From: Candidatus Bathyarchaeota archaeon | Lineage (GTDB): Archaea > Thermoproteota > Bathyarchaeia > 40CM-2-53-6 | Reading direction: 5' to 3' | Length of the DNA: 7,956 bases | Assembly: GCA_005888695.1 (NCBI GenBank) | Contig: VBBH01000059.1 | Location: 1 to 7,956, forward strand | Shown here: piece after piece, positions 1-5,461 of the stretch | Layout of the letters: each line of letters opens with the position of its first letter | Position numbering within the stretch: the first letter of the stretch is position 1 | Made by a program: the position numbers and the translations under genes | Notes under the pieces: model-generated | Told to the model about the DNA's origin: nothing | What the model saw: the letters and a program-made list of their open reading frames with translations, nothing else | The model's database searches: none

Positions 1-9
1 AAGGGACGC

Positions 10-351
10 TTGGAGCTCAGCAGTACAATGGCCTACTGGACGAAGATGACCGAGATTCTCGAGACATATCGTGAAACCCATCAATCAATCTTCCGACACA
101 AGGGCGAGGTTGGGAAGCTAGAACTTGCCCGGTTCTTCAGCCAGCTAGGCCAGGCCTTGCGATCCGGCGACAACGTGGACGCTAAGAGTCTCTTTCCCGA
201 CTCGACGGAAAAACCTGTTCGGATAACACCCACAGAACCAATCGGTCTCAAATTCTTCTACGGCAAAGAAAACCACAAGCTAGAAATTCACATGGAAATA
301 GAATGGGTGCCCGATCAGAAGCATCAATCATCAGACCGTAACAAATCCTAG
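10..351 (+). CDS. Amphi-Trp domain-like small protein (possibly 5' partial)
   Basis: Resembles the small amphi-Trp domain family, whose function is not established. The match covers roughly residues 22-101: a helical segment around residues 36-53 (LELARFFSQLGQALRSGD), a Pro/Thr-rich turn (RITPTEP, 71-77), then two beta strands ending in the family-typical acidic tail HMEIEWVPD (94-102) with its terminal Trp. There is no signal peptide or membrane segment, so it should be cytoplasmic. The start is unsettled. TTG at 10 has AGGGA only 3 bases upstream, ATG at 28 has GGAG 12 bases upstream, and the frame stays open to the window edge, so the true start could lie outside. It ends 26 bases before the MFS transporter on the same strand and probably shares its transcript. 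Gene identity is reasonably supported by pattern; role is unknown. Confidence 0.6.
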   Translation: MELSSTMAYWTKMTEILETYRETHQSIFRHKGEVGKLELARFFSQLGQALRSGDNVDAKSLFPDSTEKPVRITPTEPIGLKFFYGKENHKLEIHMEIEWVPDQKHQSSDRNKS

Positions 352-377
352 GAAGAAATACGATCGAAGGCTTTGCG

Positions 378-1610
378 ATGTGGTTGGACTGGCTTGGCAG
401 GGACGGCAAGATAATTCTTGTCGAGAAGGCCGTTCGAACAATCCCCTACGGTTTCCTTGGCGTCTTGTACGCGGTTTACTTGAAGCAGTTGGGTTTCGAT
501 CTCTTTCTAATTGGTGTCGTCTTGAGCCTTACAACCGCCTCCAGCGCATTGTACACGTTGGTTGCCAGTTTCGTCGCTGACTCGCTTGGAAGGAAGAGGA
601 CGCTGATTTTCTTCGCTCTGATGGACGCTCTCGCTGGCGCCCTGTTGATTTCGTCAAGCGCCTGGTGGGCACCGGTGGCAGCAGGAGTAATTGGCAACAT
701 GACGGTGGGTGCAGGCGAAGTTGGTCCTTACCTCTCACTGGAGCAAGCGATTCTACCGCAGACATCTGATCTTAGGCACAGAACATTGGCGTTCAGCTTG
801 TACAATCTGATAGGGTACCTTTCAACTGCCATTGGAGCAATCCTGGTGGGACTACCCCACCTGATAGGATATGCTCCATCCGATTATAGAATTCTATTCC
901 TAATCTATCTCGTCTCTGGCCTAGTAGGATCCGCTCTTTATTCAACAGTGTCAAGCAACGCAGAGCGCGTCCCCTCGAGAAGACAGGATAGGCTCCTCTC
1001 GGGAAAGTCCAAGCCAATTGTTGTGAAGCTTTCAGCCCTGTTTGCCGTGGATGCTTTTGGGGGCGGTTTCATTGGTCAGAGCATTCTTTCCCTCTACTTC
1101 CTCCTTCGGTTCAATTTGGATCTCACCTCGCTCGGCTTGATATTCGCGGCCGCGAGCATCGTTACAGCGGTCTCGTTTCTCGCCGCTGCAGGAATCGCCA
1201 GGAGGATTGGCCTGCTGAGAACTATGGTGTTCACTCACATACCCTCCAATCTACTTCTTCTCGCCGTTCCCTTCGCCCCAGCCGTGTCGGTCGGTGTATT
1301 CTTGTTGCTCAGCCGGCAGTCTTTGTCTCAAATGGACGTGCCGGCGCGTCAGTCCTTCTTGATGAGCATAGTACCTGAGGACGACAGGACACCGGCTGCA
1401 GGGTTGACAAATGTCTCTAGAACCATCGCACAATCCTTCAGTCCCTCCCTAGCCGGATACGCCATCGAGACCTTGTGGCTCGGTTCGCCCTTCATCCTAG
1501 CAGGAGGGCTAAAGCTGGCTTATGATTTGAGCTTGTACAGAGCTTTTCACAAGGTAAAGGTACTCGGACAAGATCTAGAGCAGCCTTCGCGAGTGCAGAC
1601 TCCAACTTGA
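378..1610 (+). CDS. MFS transporter, 12 transmembrane helices, substrate unknown
   Basis: A complete 410-residue Major Facilitator Superfamily permease, the usual length for the family. Hydrophobic helices fill residues about 20-190 and 215-390, separated by a basic hydrophilic loop (about 193-213, with RRQDRL) typical of the 6+6 arrangement. The family motif A is in the loop after helix 2 as VADSLGRKRTL (66-76). A charged segment SLEQAILPQ (120-128) and a second-half motif DVPARQSF (320-327) followed by PEDDRTPAAGLTNVSRT (333-349) resemble bacterial and archaeal MFS proteins of unassigned substrate, often labelled drug or metabolite exporters. The ATG start is preceded by GAAGG at 366-370, 7 bases upstream. 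It follows the amphi-Trp-like gene by 26 bases, so co-transcription is likely. Nothing visible defines the substrate. Confidence 0.93.
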   Translation: MWLDWLGRDGKIILVEKAVRTIPYGFLGVLYAVYLKQLGFDLFLIGVVLSLTTASSALYTLVASFVADSLGRKRTLIFFALMDALAGALLISSSAWWAPVAAGVIGNMTVGAGEVGPYLSLEQAILPQTSDLRHRTLAFSLYNLIGYLSTAIGAILVGLPHLIGYAPSDYRILFLIYLVSGLVGSALYSTVSSNAERVPSRRQDRLLSGKSKPIVVKLSALFAVDAFGGGFIGQSILSLYFLLRFNLDLTSLGLIFAAASIVTAVSFLAAAGIARRIGLLRTMVFTHIPSNLLLLAVPFAPAVSVGVFLLLSRQSLSQMDVPARQSFLMSIVPEDDRTPAAGLTNVSRTIAQSFSPSLAGYAIETLWLGSPFILAGGLKLAYDLSLYRAFHKVKVLGQDLEQPSRVQTPT

Positions 1611-1640
1611 GCTAGGGGAATAGTACTCTCATATTCTTGA

Positions 1641-1675
1641 CGGGTGAAAGTCACCTGTGTAGGCTCAACGTGAGC
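1641..1675 (+). promoter_or_regulatory. Two adjacent short hairpins upstream of the 75-residue ORF
   Basis: Two tight inverted repeats stand side by side. Stem 1 is CGGGTGA (1641-1647), loop AAG, TCACCTG (1651-1657): 7 pairs with one G-U. Stem 2 is GCTCA (1663-1667), loop ACG, TGAGC (1671-1675): 5 perfect pairs. The second ends 4 bases before the ATG at 1680. ACCT (1653-1656) could instead pair with AGGT (1676-1679), so stem 1 and a start-proximal structure are mutually exclusive. They may be operators, a processing site, or a structured leader; they could also mark the end of the MFS transcript. The structure is seen in the sequence; the function is inferred. Confidence 0.4.
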
Positions 1676-1679
1676 AGGT

Positions 1680-1907
1680 ATGGACAAGAGAGCCACTGTA
1701 AGACCTGTACGGGCCTCTTTCAGTATAGAGCAGGTTGAGAACGGCTGGACAGTTTCCACTAATGATGGGACTGTTTTTGTCTTTGCGGACTCGAAGGAAT
1801 TGGTGGCCTGGTTCTGCATGGTCGTTGGGGTGCCGTACGAACCAAAGCTTTCGGAACTGGACGCCGTGGAATTGCAGATACGGAAACTGGCAAAGGCCTA
1901 CGTCTAG
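1680..1907 (+). CDS. Hypothetical 75-residue protein
   Basis: Not recognised. The product is a small, probably soluble alpha/beta protein: strand-like SFSIEQVENGWTVST (13-27), a turn at NDG (28-30), strand TVFVFA (31-36), an amphipathic helix SKELVAWFCMVVG (38-50), a Pro-Tyr turn and a helix rich in alternating charges (58-73). The shape of a beta hairpin followed by a helix starting with Asp-Ser-Lys-Glu-Leu is seen in many short archaeal and phage proteins of unknown role. There is no signal peptide; the helix at 40-49 is hydrophobic but too short to span a membrane. The ATG has no good Shine-Dalgarno; AGGT directly abuts it. Two hairpins precede it and a T-rich hairpin follows, suggesting its own short transcription unit. 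Ordered hydrophobic patterning makes it more likely a real gene than chance. Confidence 0.55.
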   Translation: MDKRATVRPVRASFSIEQVENGWTVSTNDGTVFVFADSKELVAWFCMVVGVPYEPKLSELDAVELQIRKLAKAYV

Positions 1908-1910
1908 TCC

Positions 1911-1933
1911 GAGAAAGGACATTCTCCTTTCTT
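1911..1933 (+). terminator. Hairpin with T-rich 3' arm after the 75-residue ORF
   Basis: GAGAAAGGA (1911-1919) pairs with TCCTTTCTT (1925-1933) across a 5-base loop: eight Watson-Crick pairs plus one G-U closing pair. It starts 4 bases after the stop codon at 1907. The 3' arm is pyrimidine/T-rich, which fits archaeal termination, although no clean T-run follows the stem. It probably separates the small ORF from the trans-sulfuration enzyme gene downstream. Confidence 0.45.
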
Positions 1934-2005
1934 CAGAGCAGATCACGGCGTGCGACGGGTGAGACTTCAAATGTCTCTCCGCGGTGGACGATTGCGTAGT
2001 TTTCC

Positions 2006-3202
2006 ATGCATCGTAAGAAGGAGAGCAGCATTGAGACCAAGACAGTTCATGCTGGCGAGCCGAGTCCACGGATCAATGGCGCTGTTGTTATGCCGATATT
2101 CCAGTCTGCGATGTTCGAATATGCGGGAGAGAAGAAATACGATGATATCCGATACATTCGTTTGAACAATACTCCCAACCATAAGGCATTAGCTGAGAAG
2201 CTGGCTCAGCTTGAGAATGCCGAGGATGCCCTTGTCACTTCGAGCGGAATGGCAGCGATAAGCACTACTCTACTCACACTACTGGCGAATGGGGATCACT
2301 TGTTGGCTCAAGACTGCTTGTATGGAGGAACCCATGACCTTGTTACAAAGGATCTTGAGAAGTTCGGCATTTCCTACGATTTCATCGACGGGAACGAGCC
2401 AGACTCTTGGGAAGGAAATTTGAAACCGAGAACTAAAGCAATCTATGTTGAGACAGTCAGCAATCCCTTGATGGGTGTCCCCGACCTTGAGGCCGTAGTA
2501 GAATTTGCAAGATCCCATAAATTGGTCTCCGTGATCGACAACACCTTCGCTAGCCCGGTTAACTTCAGACCGCCTGAATTAGGCTTCGATCTCTCCCTGC
2601 ATAGCGCGACGAAATACTTGAACGGACATTCGGACATCGTCGCCGGTGCCGTTATTGGTGGCAGAGGATTGGTTGAGAAGATAACTCATCGATTGAATCA
2701 TCTTGGAGGGAGCCTCGATCCTCATGCTGCGTTTCTTCTGCATAGGGGAATGAAGACGCTGTGCATTCGCGTAAAGCATCAAAATGCTAGCGCGTTGAGA
2801 ATCGCGCAATTCCTAGAAAGTCATCCCTCTGTCGCCAAGGTGAACTATCCTGGTCTTGATAATCACCCCCAGCACAAAAGAGCTCAGAGATTGTTTGACG
2901 GGTATGGCGGCATGATGAGTTTCGAGCTTCATGGTGGCGTGGACGCCGCAGAATCCTTCATGCATGCCGCGACCTTACCAATAATCGCTCCGAGCCTAGG
3001 AGGAGTGGAATCCTTGGTCACTAGGCCCGCGATGACCTCGCATTCAGGAATGTCCGTCACAGACAGACAGAAACTCGGGATAACAAACGGGCTAATCCGC
3101 TTCTCGGTGGGGATCGAAGGAACAGATGATCTGATAGAGGACTTCAAACAGGCCCTCGGAAAGATACGGGTCAGCCCCCGATCGATCCAGACAAATAACT
3201 AA
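2006..3202 (+). CDS. PLP-dependent trans-sulfuration enzyme (cystathionine gamma-synthase/lyase type)
   Basis: A complete 398-residue Cys/Met-metabolism PLP enzyme, at the normal length. Family landmarks in order: ETKTVHAG at the N-terminus (10-17); Tyr50-x-Arg52, which in this family reaches the PLP phosphate of the neighbouring subunit; Tyr106 in LYGGT, which stacks on the PLP ring; Asp178 in VIDNT, which holds the pyridine nitrogen; the Schiff-base lysine Lys203 in SATKYLNGHSD; SLGGVES (330-336), the gamma-synthase/lyase form and not the SWGGYES of beta-lyases; and Arg365 in IRFSVG, the substrate carboxylate anchor. Cys is absent after LYGG, which argues against methionine gamma-lyase. It should make or cleave cystathionine, or sulfhydrylate an activated homoserine; the sequence alone does not decide. 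The ATG has no Shine-Dalgarno at normal spacing. No other methionine or cysteine gene is adjacent. Confidence 0.93.
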   Translation: MHRKKESSIETKTVHAGEPSPRINGAVVMPIFQSAMFEYAGEKKYDDIRYIRLNNTPNHKALAEKLAQLENAEDALVTSSGMAAISTTLLTLLANGDHLLAQDCLYGGTHDLVTKDLEKFGISYDFIDGNEPDSWEGNLKPRTKAIYVETVSNPLMGVPDLEAVVEFARSHKLVSVIDNTFASPVNFRPPELGFDLSLHSATKYLNGHSDIVAGAVIGGRGLVEKITHRLNHLGGSLDPHAAFLLHRGMKTLCIRVKHQNASALRIAQFLESHPSVAKVNYPGLDNHPQHKRAQRLFDGYGGMMSFELHGGVDAAESFMHAATLPIIAPSLGGVESLVTRPAMTSHSGMSVTDRQKLGITNGLIRFSVGIEGTDDLIEDFKQALGKIRVSPRSIQTNN

Positions 3203-3230
3203 GGCCGAACCACCCGCCGGACGTGCAACC

Positions 3231-3250
3231 CGAGAAAAGAGGAGGGAAGG
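3231..3250 (-). terminator. Pyrimidine/T-rich tract downstream of the prepilin-like gene
   Basis: Read on the minus strand, this stretch is almost all pyrimidine with a TTTT core (complement of GAGAAAAGAGGAGGG). It lies about 20 bases past the minus-strand stop at 3272 and between two convergent genes, the expected place and composition for an archaeal T-rich terminator. No clear stem supports it. On the plus strand the same bases look like a strong Shine-Dalgarno, so the assignment is tentative. Confidence 0.25.
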
Positions 3251-3271
3251 TTGACTCAACCTCAATCCGTC

Positions 3272-3514
3272 CTATGTCCCATTGGGACAGTTGTGCGAGG
3301 TTGTCGAACTCGAGCTATTGGTCACGCTTGTCTGAAGAAGCTGGCTTATCGGATTGCTGACAGCTACTCGTCCGAATGCATTACCGACAGTGTATGCGAG
3401 AACACCGACTCCGGCAGCGACCAACAGTACGATCAACAACACTGAACCCAATGAGAATCCTCTTCGCACAGTTGGTTGATTTCCTTCTTGGATCTTTATC
3501 ACCTCAGAAATCAA
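3272..3514 (-). CDS. Small prepilin-like / single-pass membrane protein
   Basis: An 80-residue product with a charged N-terminal segment, then VRRGFSLGS (16-24) and one strong membrane helix (about 24-46: SVLLIVLLVAAGVGVLAY followed by TVGNAF), then a Ser/Thr/Asn-rich tail. The basic-basic-Gly-Phe step before a hydrophobic helix resembles the class III signal of archaeal type IV pilins, which prepilin peptidase cuts after Gly. If processed, the mature protein would be only about 61 residues, short for a pilin, so a single-pass membrane protein is the alternative. The start is uncertain: TTG at 3514 lacks a Shine-Dalgarno, GTG at 3502 or 3469 is possible, and the best Shine-Dalgarno/ATG pair nearby (3534-3548) is out of frame. 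Real-gene evidence is the coherent membrane helix and ordinary codon use. Confidence 0.45.
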   Translation of the reverse strand: MISEVIKIQEGNQPTVRRGFSLGSVLLIVLLVAAGVGVLAYTVGNAFGRVAVSNPISQLLQTSVTNSSSSTTSHNCPNGT

Positions 3515-3618
3515 TGAGCGAGCCTAAGGTGTGCATCATGATTCTCCTAGTAATCAGCTTAAATTGGCAGTGAACTTATTCCCAATGCGGAGTCGCGACA
3601 TTAAGATGCTTAGAGAGG

Positions 3619-3657
3619 GCTTATTATTCGTCGGAATAGCCATCTGCGCAAGTGGAG
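3619..3657 (+). promoter_or_regulatory. Probable promoter and ribosome binding site of the PAC2-sHSP unit
   Basis: TTATTATTC (3621-3629) is the most TATA-like stretch before the PAC2 gene and would place transcription start near 3650. GTGGAG at 3653-3657 (GGAG 3654-3657) sits 8 bases before the TTG at 3666, a good Shine-Dalgarno spacing, and it decides that TTG start. No ATG or GTG in this frame offers a better choice. Confidence 0.4.
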
Positions 3658-3665
3658 AATAAGCT

Positions 3666-4403
3666 TTGGAAATTAAGGAATACGACTCTTCACGGATCTC
3701 CAAGCCCAATGTGATAGTTGGCGTTCCGGAGGCCGGGCTTGTTGGAACAATCGCTGCGTCGTACATAGCCCAGCAAATGAAGCTGCCGGAGGCTGGATAC
3801 ATAGAATCGGACCTGATCCCTCCCGTTGTAGTAATTCACGAGTCAAAGCCACACAATCCCATCCGCATACTAGGACTGAACAACATCGCGATCATAATGT
3901 CAGAAGTGCCATTGCCACCGAAGCTCGCTGTGGAACTAGGCAGTGAAGTCGTGAGATGGGCTAAGACGAAAAATTCCGAGTTACTAATTGGTATTACAAG
4001 CGTCCCCTTCGAGGGAAGAATGGAGCATGCTGAAGAAGGGAAGACGCCGCACGTTTTGGCGCTTGCAAGCGACAGTCGGTTAAGTGATCTCGTAAAGCGG
4101 AATGGTACAGACTCTTTCGAGGAAGGAATGCTGATCGGTACGTATGCCGTTCTTGTCAAGCAATCCATGTTGCTTGGCCAACCTAACCTCACCCTTCTTG
4201 CCGAGGCCTATCCACAGTTTCCTGATCCAGGGGCCGCGGCGGCAGTGATTGAAGTCTTGAACAAGACGCTCCACTTGGGGGTCGACGTGACCGATCTGGT
4301 CAAACAATCAGAGGAGATCCGGATAAGAATGCGCCAGCTCATGGCAAGAACACGTGAGAATATGAAGAAGATGGAAGAGACTACTCCCAGCCTTTACACC
4401 TAG
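3666..4403 (+). CDS. PAC2 family proteasome assembly chaperone homologue
   Basis: A complete 245-residue PAC2-fold protein, normal for the archaeal family related to PbaA/PbaB. Family landmarks: VIVGVPEAGLVGTIAASYI (16-34), the conserved Gly-rich opening; ESDLIPPVVVIHE (47-59); SEVPLPP (79-85); and a helical C-terminal part with the family's Pro-rich YPQFPDPGAAAAV (182-194). Residues about 208-238 are charged and coiled-coil-like. The protein ends Leu-Tyr-Thr, a hydrophobic-Tyr-X tail. In archaeal PbaB and in proteasome activators such tails dock into pockets between alpha subunits of the 20S proteasome, so a role in 20S assembly or binding is inferred. It acts in the cytoplasm. The TTG start is chosen for GGAG 8 bases upstream. 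The stop is 13 bases before the small heat-shock gene, so the two should be co-transcribed. Confidence 0.9.
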   Translation: MEIKEYDSSRISKPNVIVGVPEAGLVGTIAASYIAQQMKLPEAGYIESDLIPPVVVIHESKPHNPIRILGLNNIAIIMSEVPLPPKLAVELGSEVVRWAKTKNSELLIGITSVPFEGRMEHAEEGKTPHVLALASDSRLSDLVKRNGTDSFEEGMLIGTYAVLVKQSMLLGQPNLTLLAEAYPQFPDPGAAAAVIEVLNKTLHLGVDVTDLVKQSEEIRIRMRQLMARTRENMKKMEETTPSLYT

Positions 4404-4416
4404 GACGTGCCAACTA

Positions 4417-4842
4417 TTGCTGTGGGATGACGAGGAATCGGATGCGATCGAGGAAGTAGAGCGGGAGATCAATTCTATTCTCGAAGAGGCCTACTCCAGC
4501 TCGATAAGCTGGCTATTCGATCTGGAGAGAAACTCGCTCAAACCACTCTACAGAATTGAGGTTGGCAAAAGGCAATTGTCCATTCTGATAGATCTTCCCG
4601 GAGTGGAAAAACAAAATGTATCCGTCAAGGTTGGTGAGGATGTGCTCAGCATTGACGCGCGAATGAAGAGGCCAGTGACGGTATTGGTTGGTGGCACCCT
4701 TCAGAAAGAACTAGAATTTGAAAGATATTGGAGGAGCATCACACTACCAGTGAAAGTAGATCCGGACAAAGCGAGAGCTAGGATAAGGAATGGCGTGCTA
4801 AAGATCAGCATTCCATTGGCTCAGCAAGCTAGAGACGACTAA
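4417..4842 (+). CDS. Small heat-shock protein, Hsp20/alpha-crystallin family
   Basis: A 141-residue sHSP. An acidic, helical N-terminal arm (1-40) precedes the alpha-crystallin domain at about 47-135. Landmarks are LSILIDLPGVEKQNVSVKV (54-72) and the family signature ARIRNGVLKISIP (121-133, the A-x-x-x-N-G-V-L motif). These chaperones hold unfolding proteins in a refoldable state as large oligomers. The chain stops 8 residues after the last beta strand (LAQQARDD), so the usual C-terminal I-x-I/V anchor that links dimers into large oligomers is not visible. The TTG start follows PAC2 by 13 bases; the upstream GGAC is a weak ribosome site, so translational coupling to PAC2 is plausible. No closer in-frame ATG or GTG exists. 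Confidence 0.88.
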   Translation: MLWDDEESDAIEEVEREINSILEEAYSSSISWLFDLERNSLKPLYRIEVGKRQLSILIDLPGVEKQNVSVKVGEDVLSIDARMKRPVTVLVGGTLQKELEFERYWRSITLPVKVDPDKARARIRNGVLKISIPLAQQARDD

Positions 4843-4888
4843 AAATCGGGCAAGCCAACCAAGAGAGCACAATGACTCCCCAGTTGAG

Positions 4889-5314
4889 CTAAGAGCTTTG
4901 CAAGTGTGCCTTGAGTCTTGATTCTATCAAGTGTTTTGGCAGTGCACCAACGATCCTATCCAGAGGAACACCGTCCTTGAACATTATCAATGTAGGAATG
5001 CTCTGTACATGGAACCGATCGGCTGTGACAGGATTCTCGTCCACGTTCAACTTTCCAACCCACACTGAGCCCTGATACTCATGCGCCAACTCCTCAACAA
5101 CAGGAGAAATCAATCTACAAGGGCCACACCACGCAGCCCAAAAGTCAACCAGCATGAAAGGGTACTTCTTCACATTCTCAAAAGTCTCATCCGTCAAAAC
5201 CACAGGCTTCCCATCGCCTCCCAGCTCCTGCCTCCTAGTCACCTCGCTCTTCCTTTGAACAAGATCGCTAATCTTCTTCTGTCGTATTCTCTCAATCTCT
5301 GCATCAGTCTCCAA
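4889..5314 (-). CDS. Thioredoxin with N-terminal charged extension
   Basis: A thioredoxin-fold protein of 141 residues from the chosen start. A charged helical extension (about 1-33, with DAEIERIRQKKISDLVQRK), unlike bacterial thioredoxins but familiar in archaeal ones, precedes the domain. The domain holds VDFWAAWCGPC (56-66) with redox cysteines 63 and 66, KLNVDENP (88-95), the cis-Pro loop QSIPTL (104-109) and MFKDGVP (111-117). It should reduce protein disulfides in the cytoplasm, using electrons from a reductase. TTG at 5314 is chosen because AGGTGG (complement of 5321-5326) lies 6 bases upstream; a TTG at 5359 would add 15 residues but has no such site. The gene is convergent with the sHSP gene and divergent from Dps. 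Confidence 0.92.
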   Translation of the reverse strand: METDAEIERIRQKKISDLVQRKSEVTRRQELGGDGKPVVLTDETFENVKKYPFMLVDFWAAWCGPCRLISPVVEELAHEYQGSVWVGKLNVDENPVTADRFHVQSIPTLIMFKDGVPLDRIVGALPKHLIESRLKAHLQSS

Positions 5315-5320
5315 TAGGCC

Positions 5321-5348
5321 CCACCTAGAATAGCCTAGTATTAGGTGG
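5321..5348 (-). promoter_or_regulatory. Inverted repeat covering the thioredoxin ribosome binding site
   Basis: CCACCTA (5321-5327) and TAGGTGG (5342-5348) form a perfect 7-bp inverted repeat with a 14-base spacer. In the minus-strand message the 3' arm is TAGGTGG, containing the Shine-Dalgarno of the thioredoxin gene 6 bases before its TTG. If transcription begins upstream of 5348, a hairpin would hide the ribosome binding site. A TTTTGAA stretch near 5380-5386 on the minus strand could set a start near 5357, which would include both arms. The repeat is seen; the regulation is inferred. It could also be a protein-binding operator. Confidence 0.45.
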
Positions 5349-5430
5349 AACTGCTTCAAAATCCTTCCGAGCCAGACTGTTCAAAAGGTTGCTGGATAAT
5401 GCCCTGCTGAACTGATAATACGACCTAGCA

Positions 5431-5440
5431 ACTTAAGTAG
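5431..5440 (+). promoter_or_regulatory. TATA-like box of the Dps gene
   Basis: ACTTAAGTAG contains the perfect palindrome ACTTAAGT (5431-5438). Its centre lies about 26 bases before 5461-5462, the spacing between an archaeal TATA box and the transcription start, and the gene's TTG is at 5462. No Shine-Dalgarno is visible, so a leaderless transcript is the simplest reading. AGCAAC (5427-5432), overlapping the box, pairs with GTTGCT (5388-5393), a possible regulator site. Confidence 0.45.
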
Positions 5441-5461
5441 GCTAATCTCAGTTCCAGACGA

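Noticed and set aside
1665..2069. Minus-strand 134-residue open frame over the 75-residue ORF
   Set aside because: Composition is irregular (many Cys, Ser, His), it has no ribosome site, and it crosses two plus-strand genes. Looks like a chance frame.
3251..3445. Plus-strand 64-residue ORF starting TTG with GGAGG 5 bases upstream
   Set aside because: The ribosome-site-like run is striking, but the product has no recognisable pattern and lies antisense to the prepilin-like ORF, whose membrane helix is coherent. The purine run is better read as the minus-strand T-rich terminator. Not excluded.
3539..3556. TGATT-N8-AATCA inverted repeat before the prepilin-like gene
   Set aside because: Five pairs with an 8-base spacer in an AT-rich gap; too weak to call an operator.
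3836..4192. Minus-strand 118-residue open frame inside PAC2
   Set aside because: Lies wholly antisense to a well-supported gene; Ser/Pro-rich product typical of an antisense shadow.
4816..4858. TTGGCT/AGCCAA inverted repeat at the end of the sHSP gene
   Set aside because: Only 6 pairs with a 31-base loop; expected by chance, no T-run follows.
5315..5359. Thioredoxin start at TTG 5359, adding 15 residues
   Set aside because: The added residues are hydrophobic and non-conserved in appearance, and the TTG at 5314 has an AGGTGG ribosome site at 6 bases.
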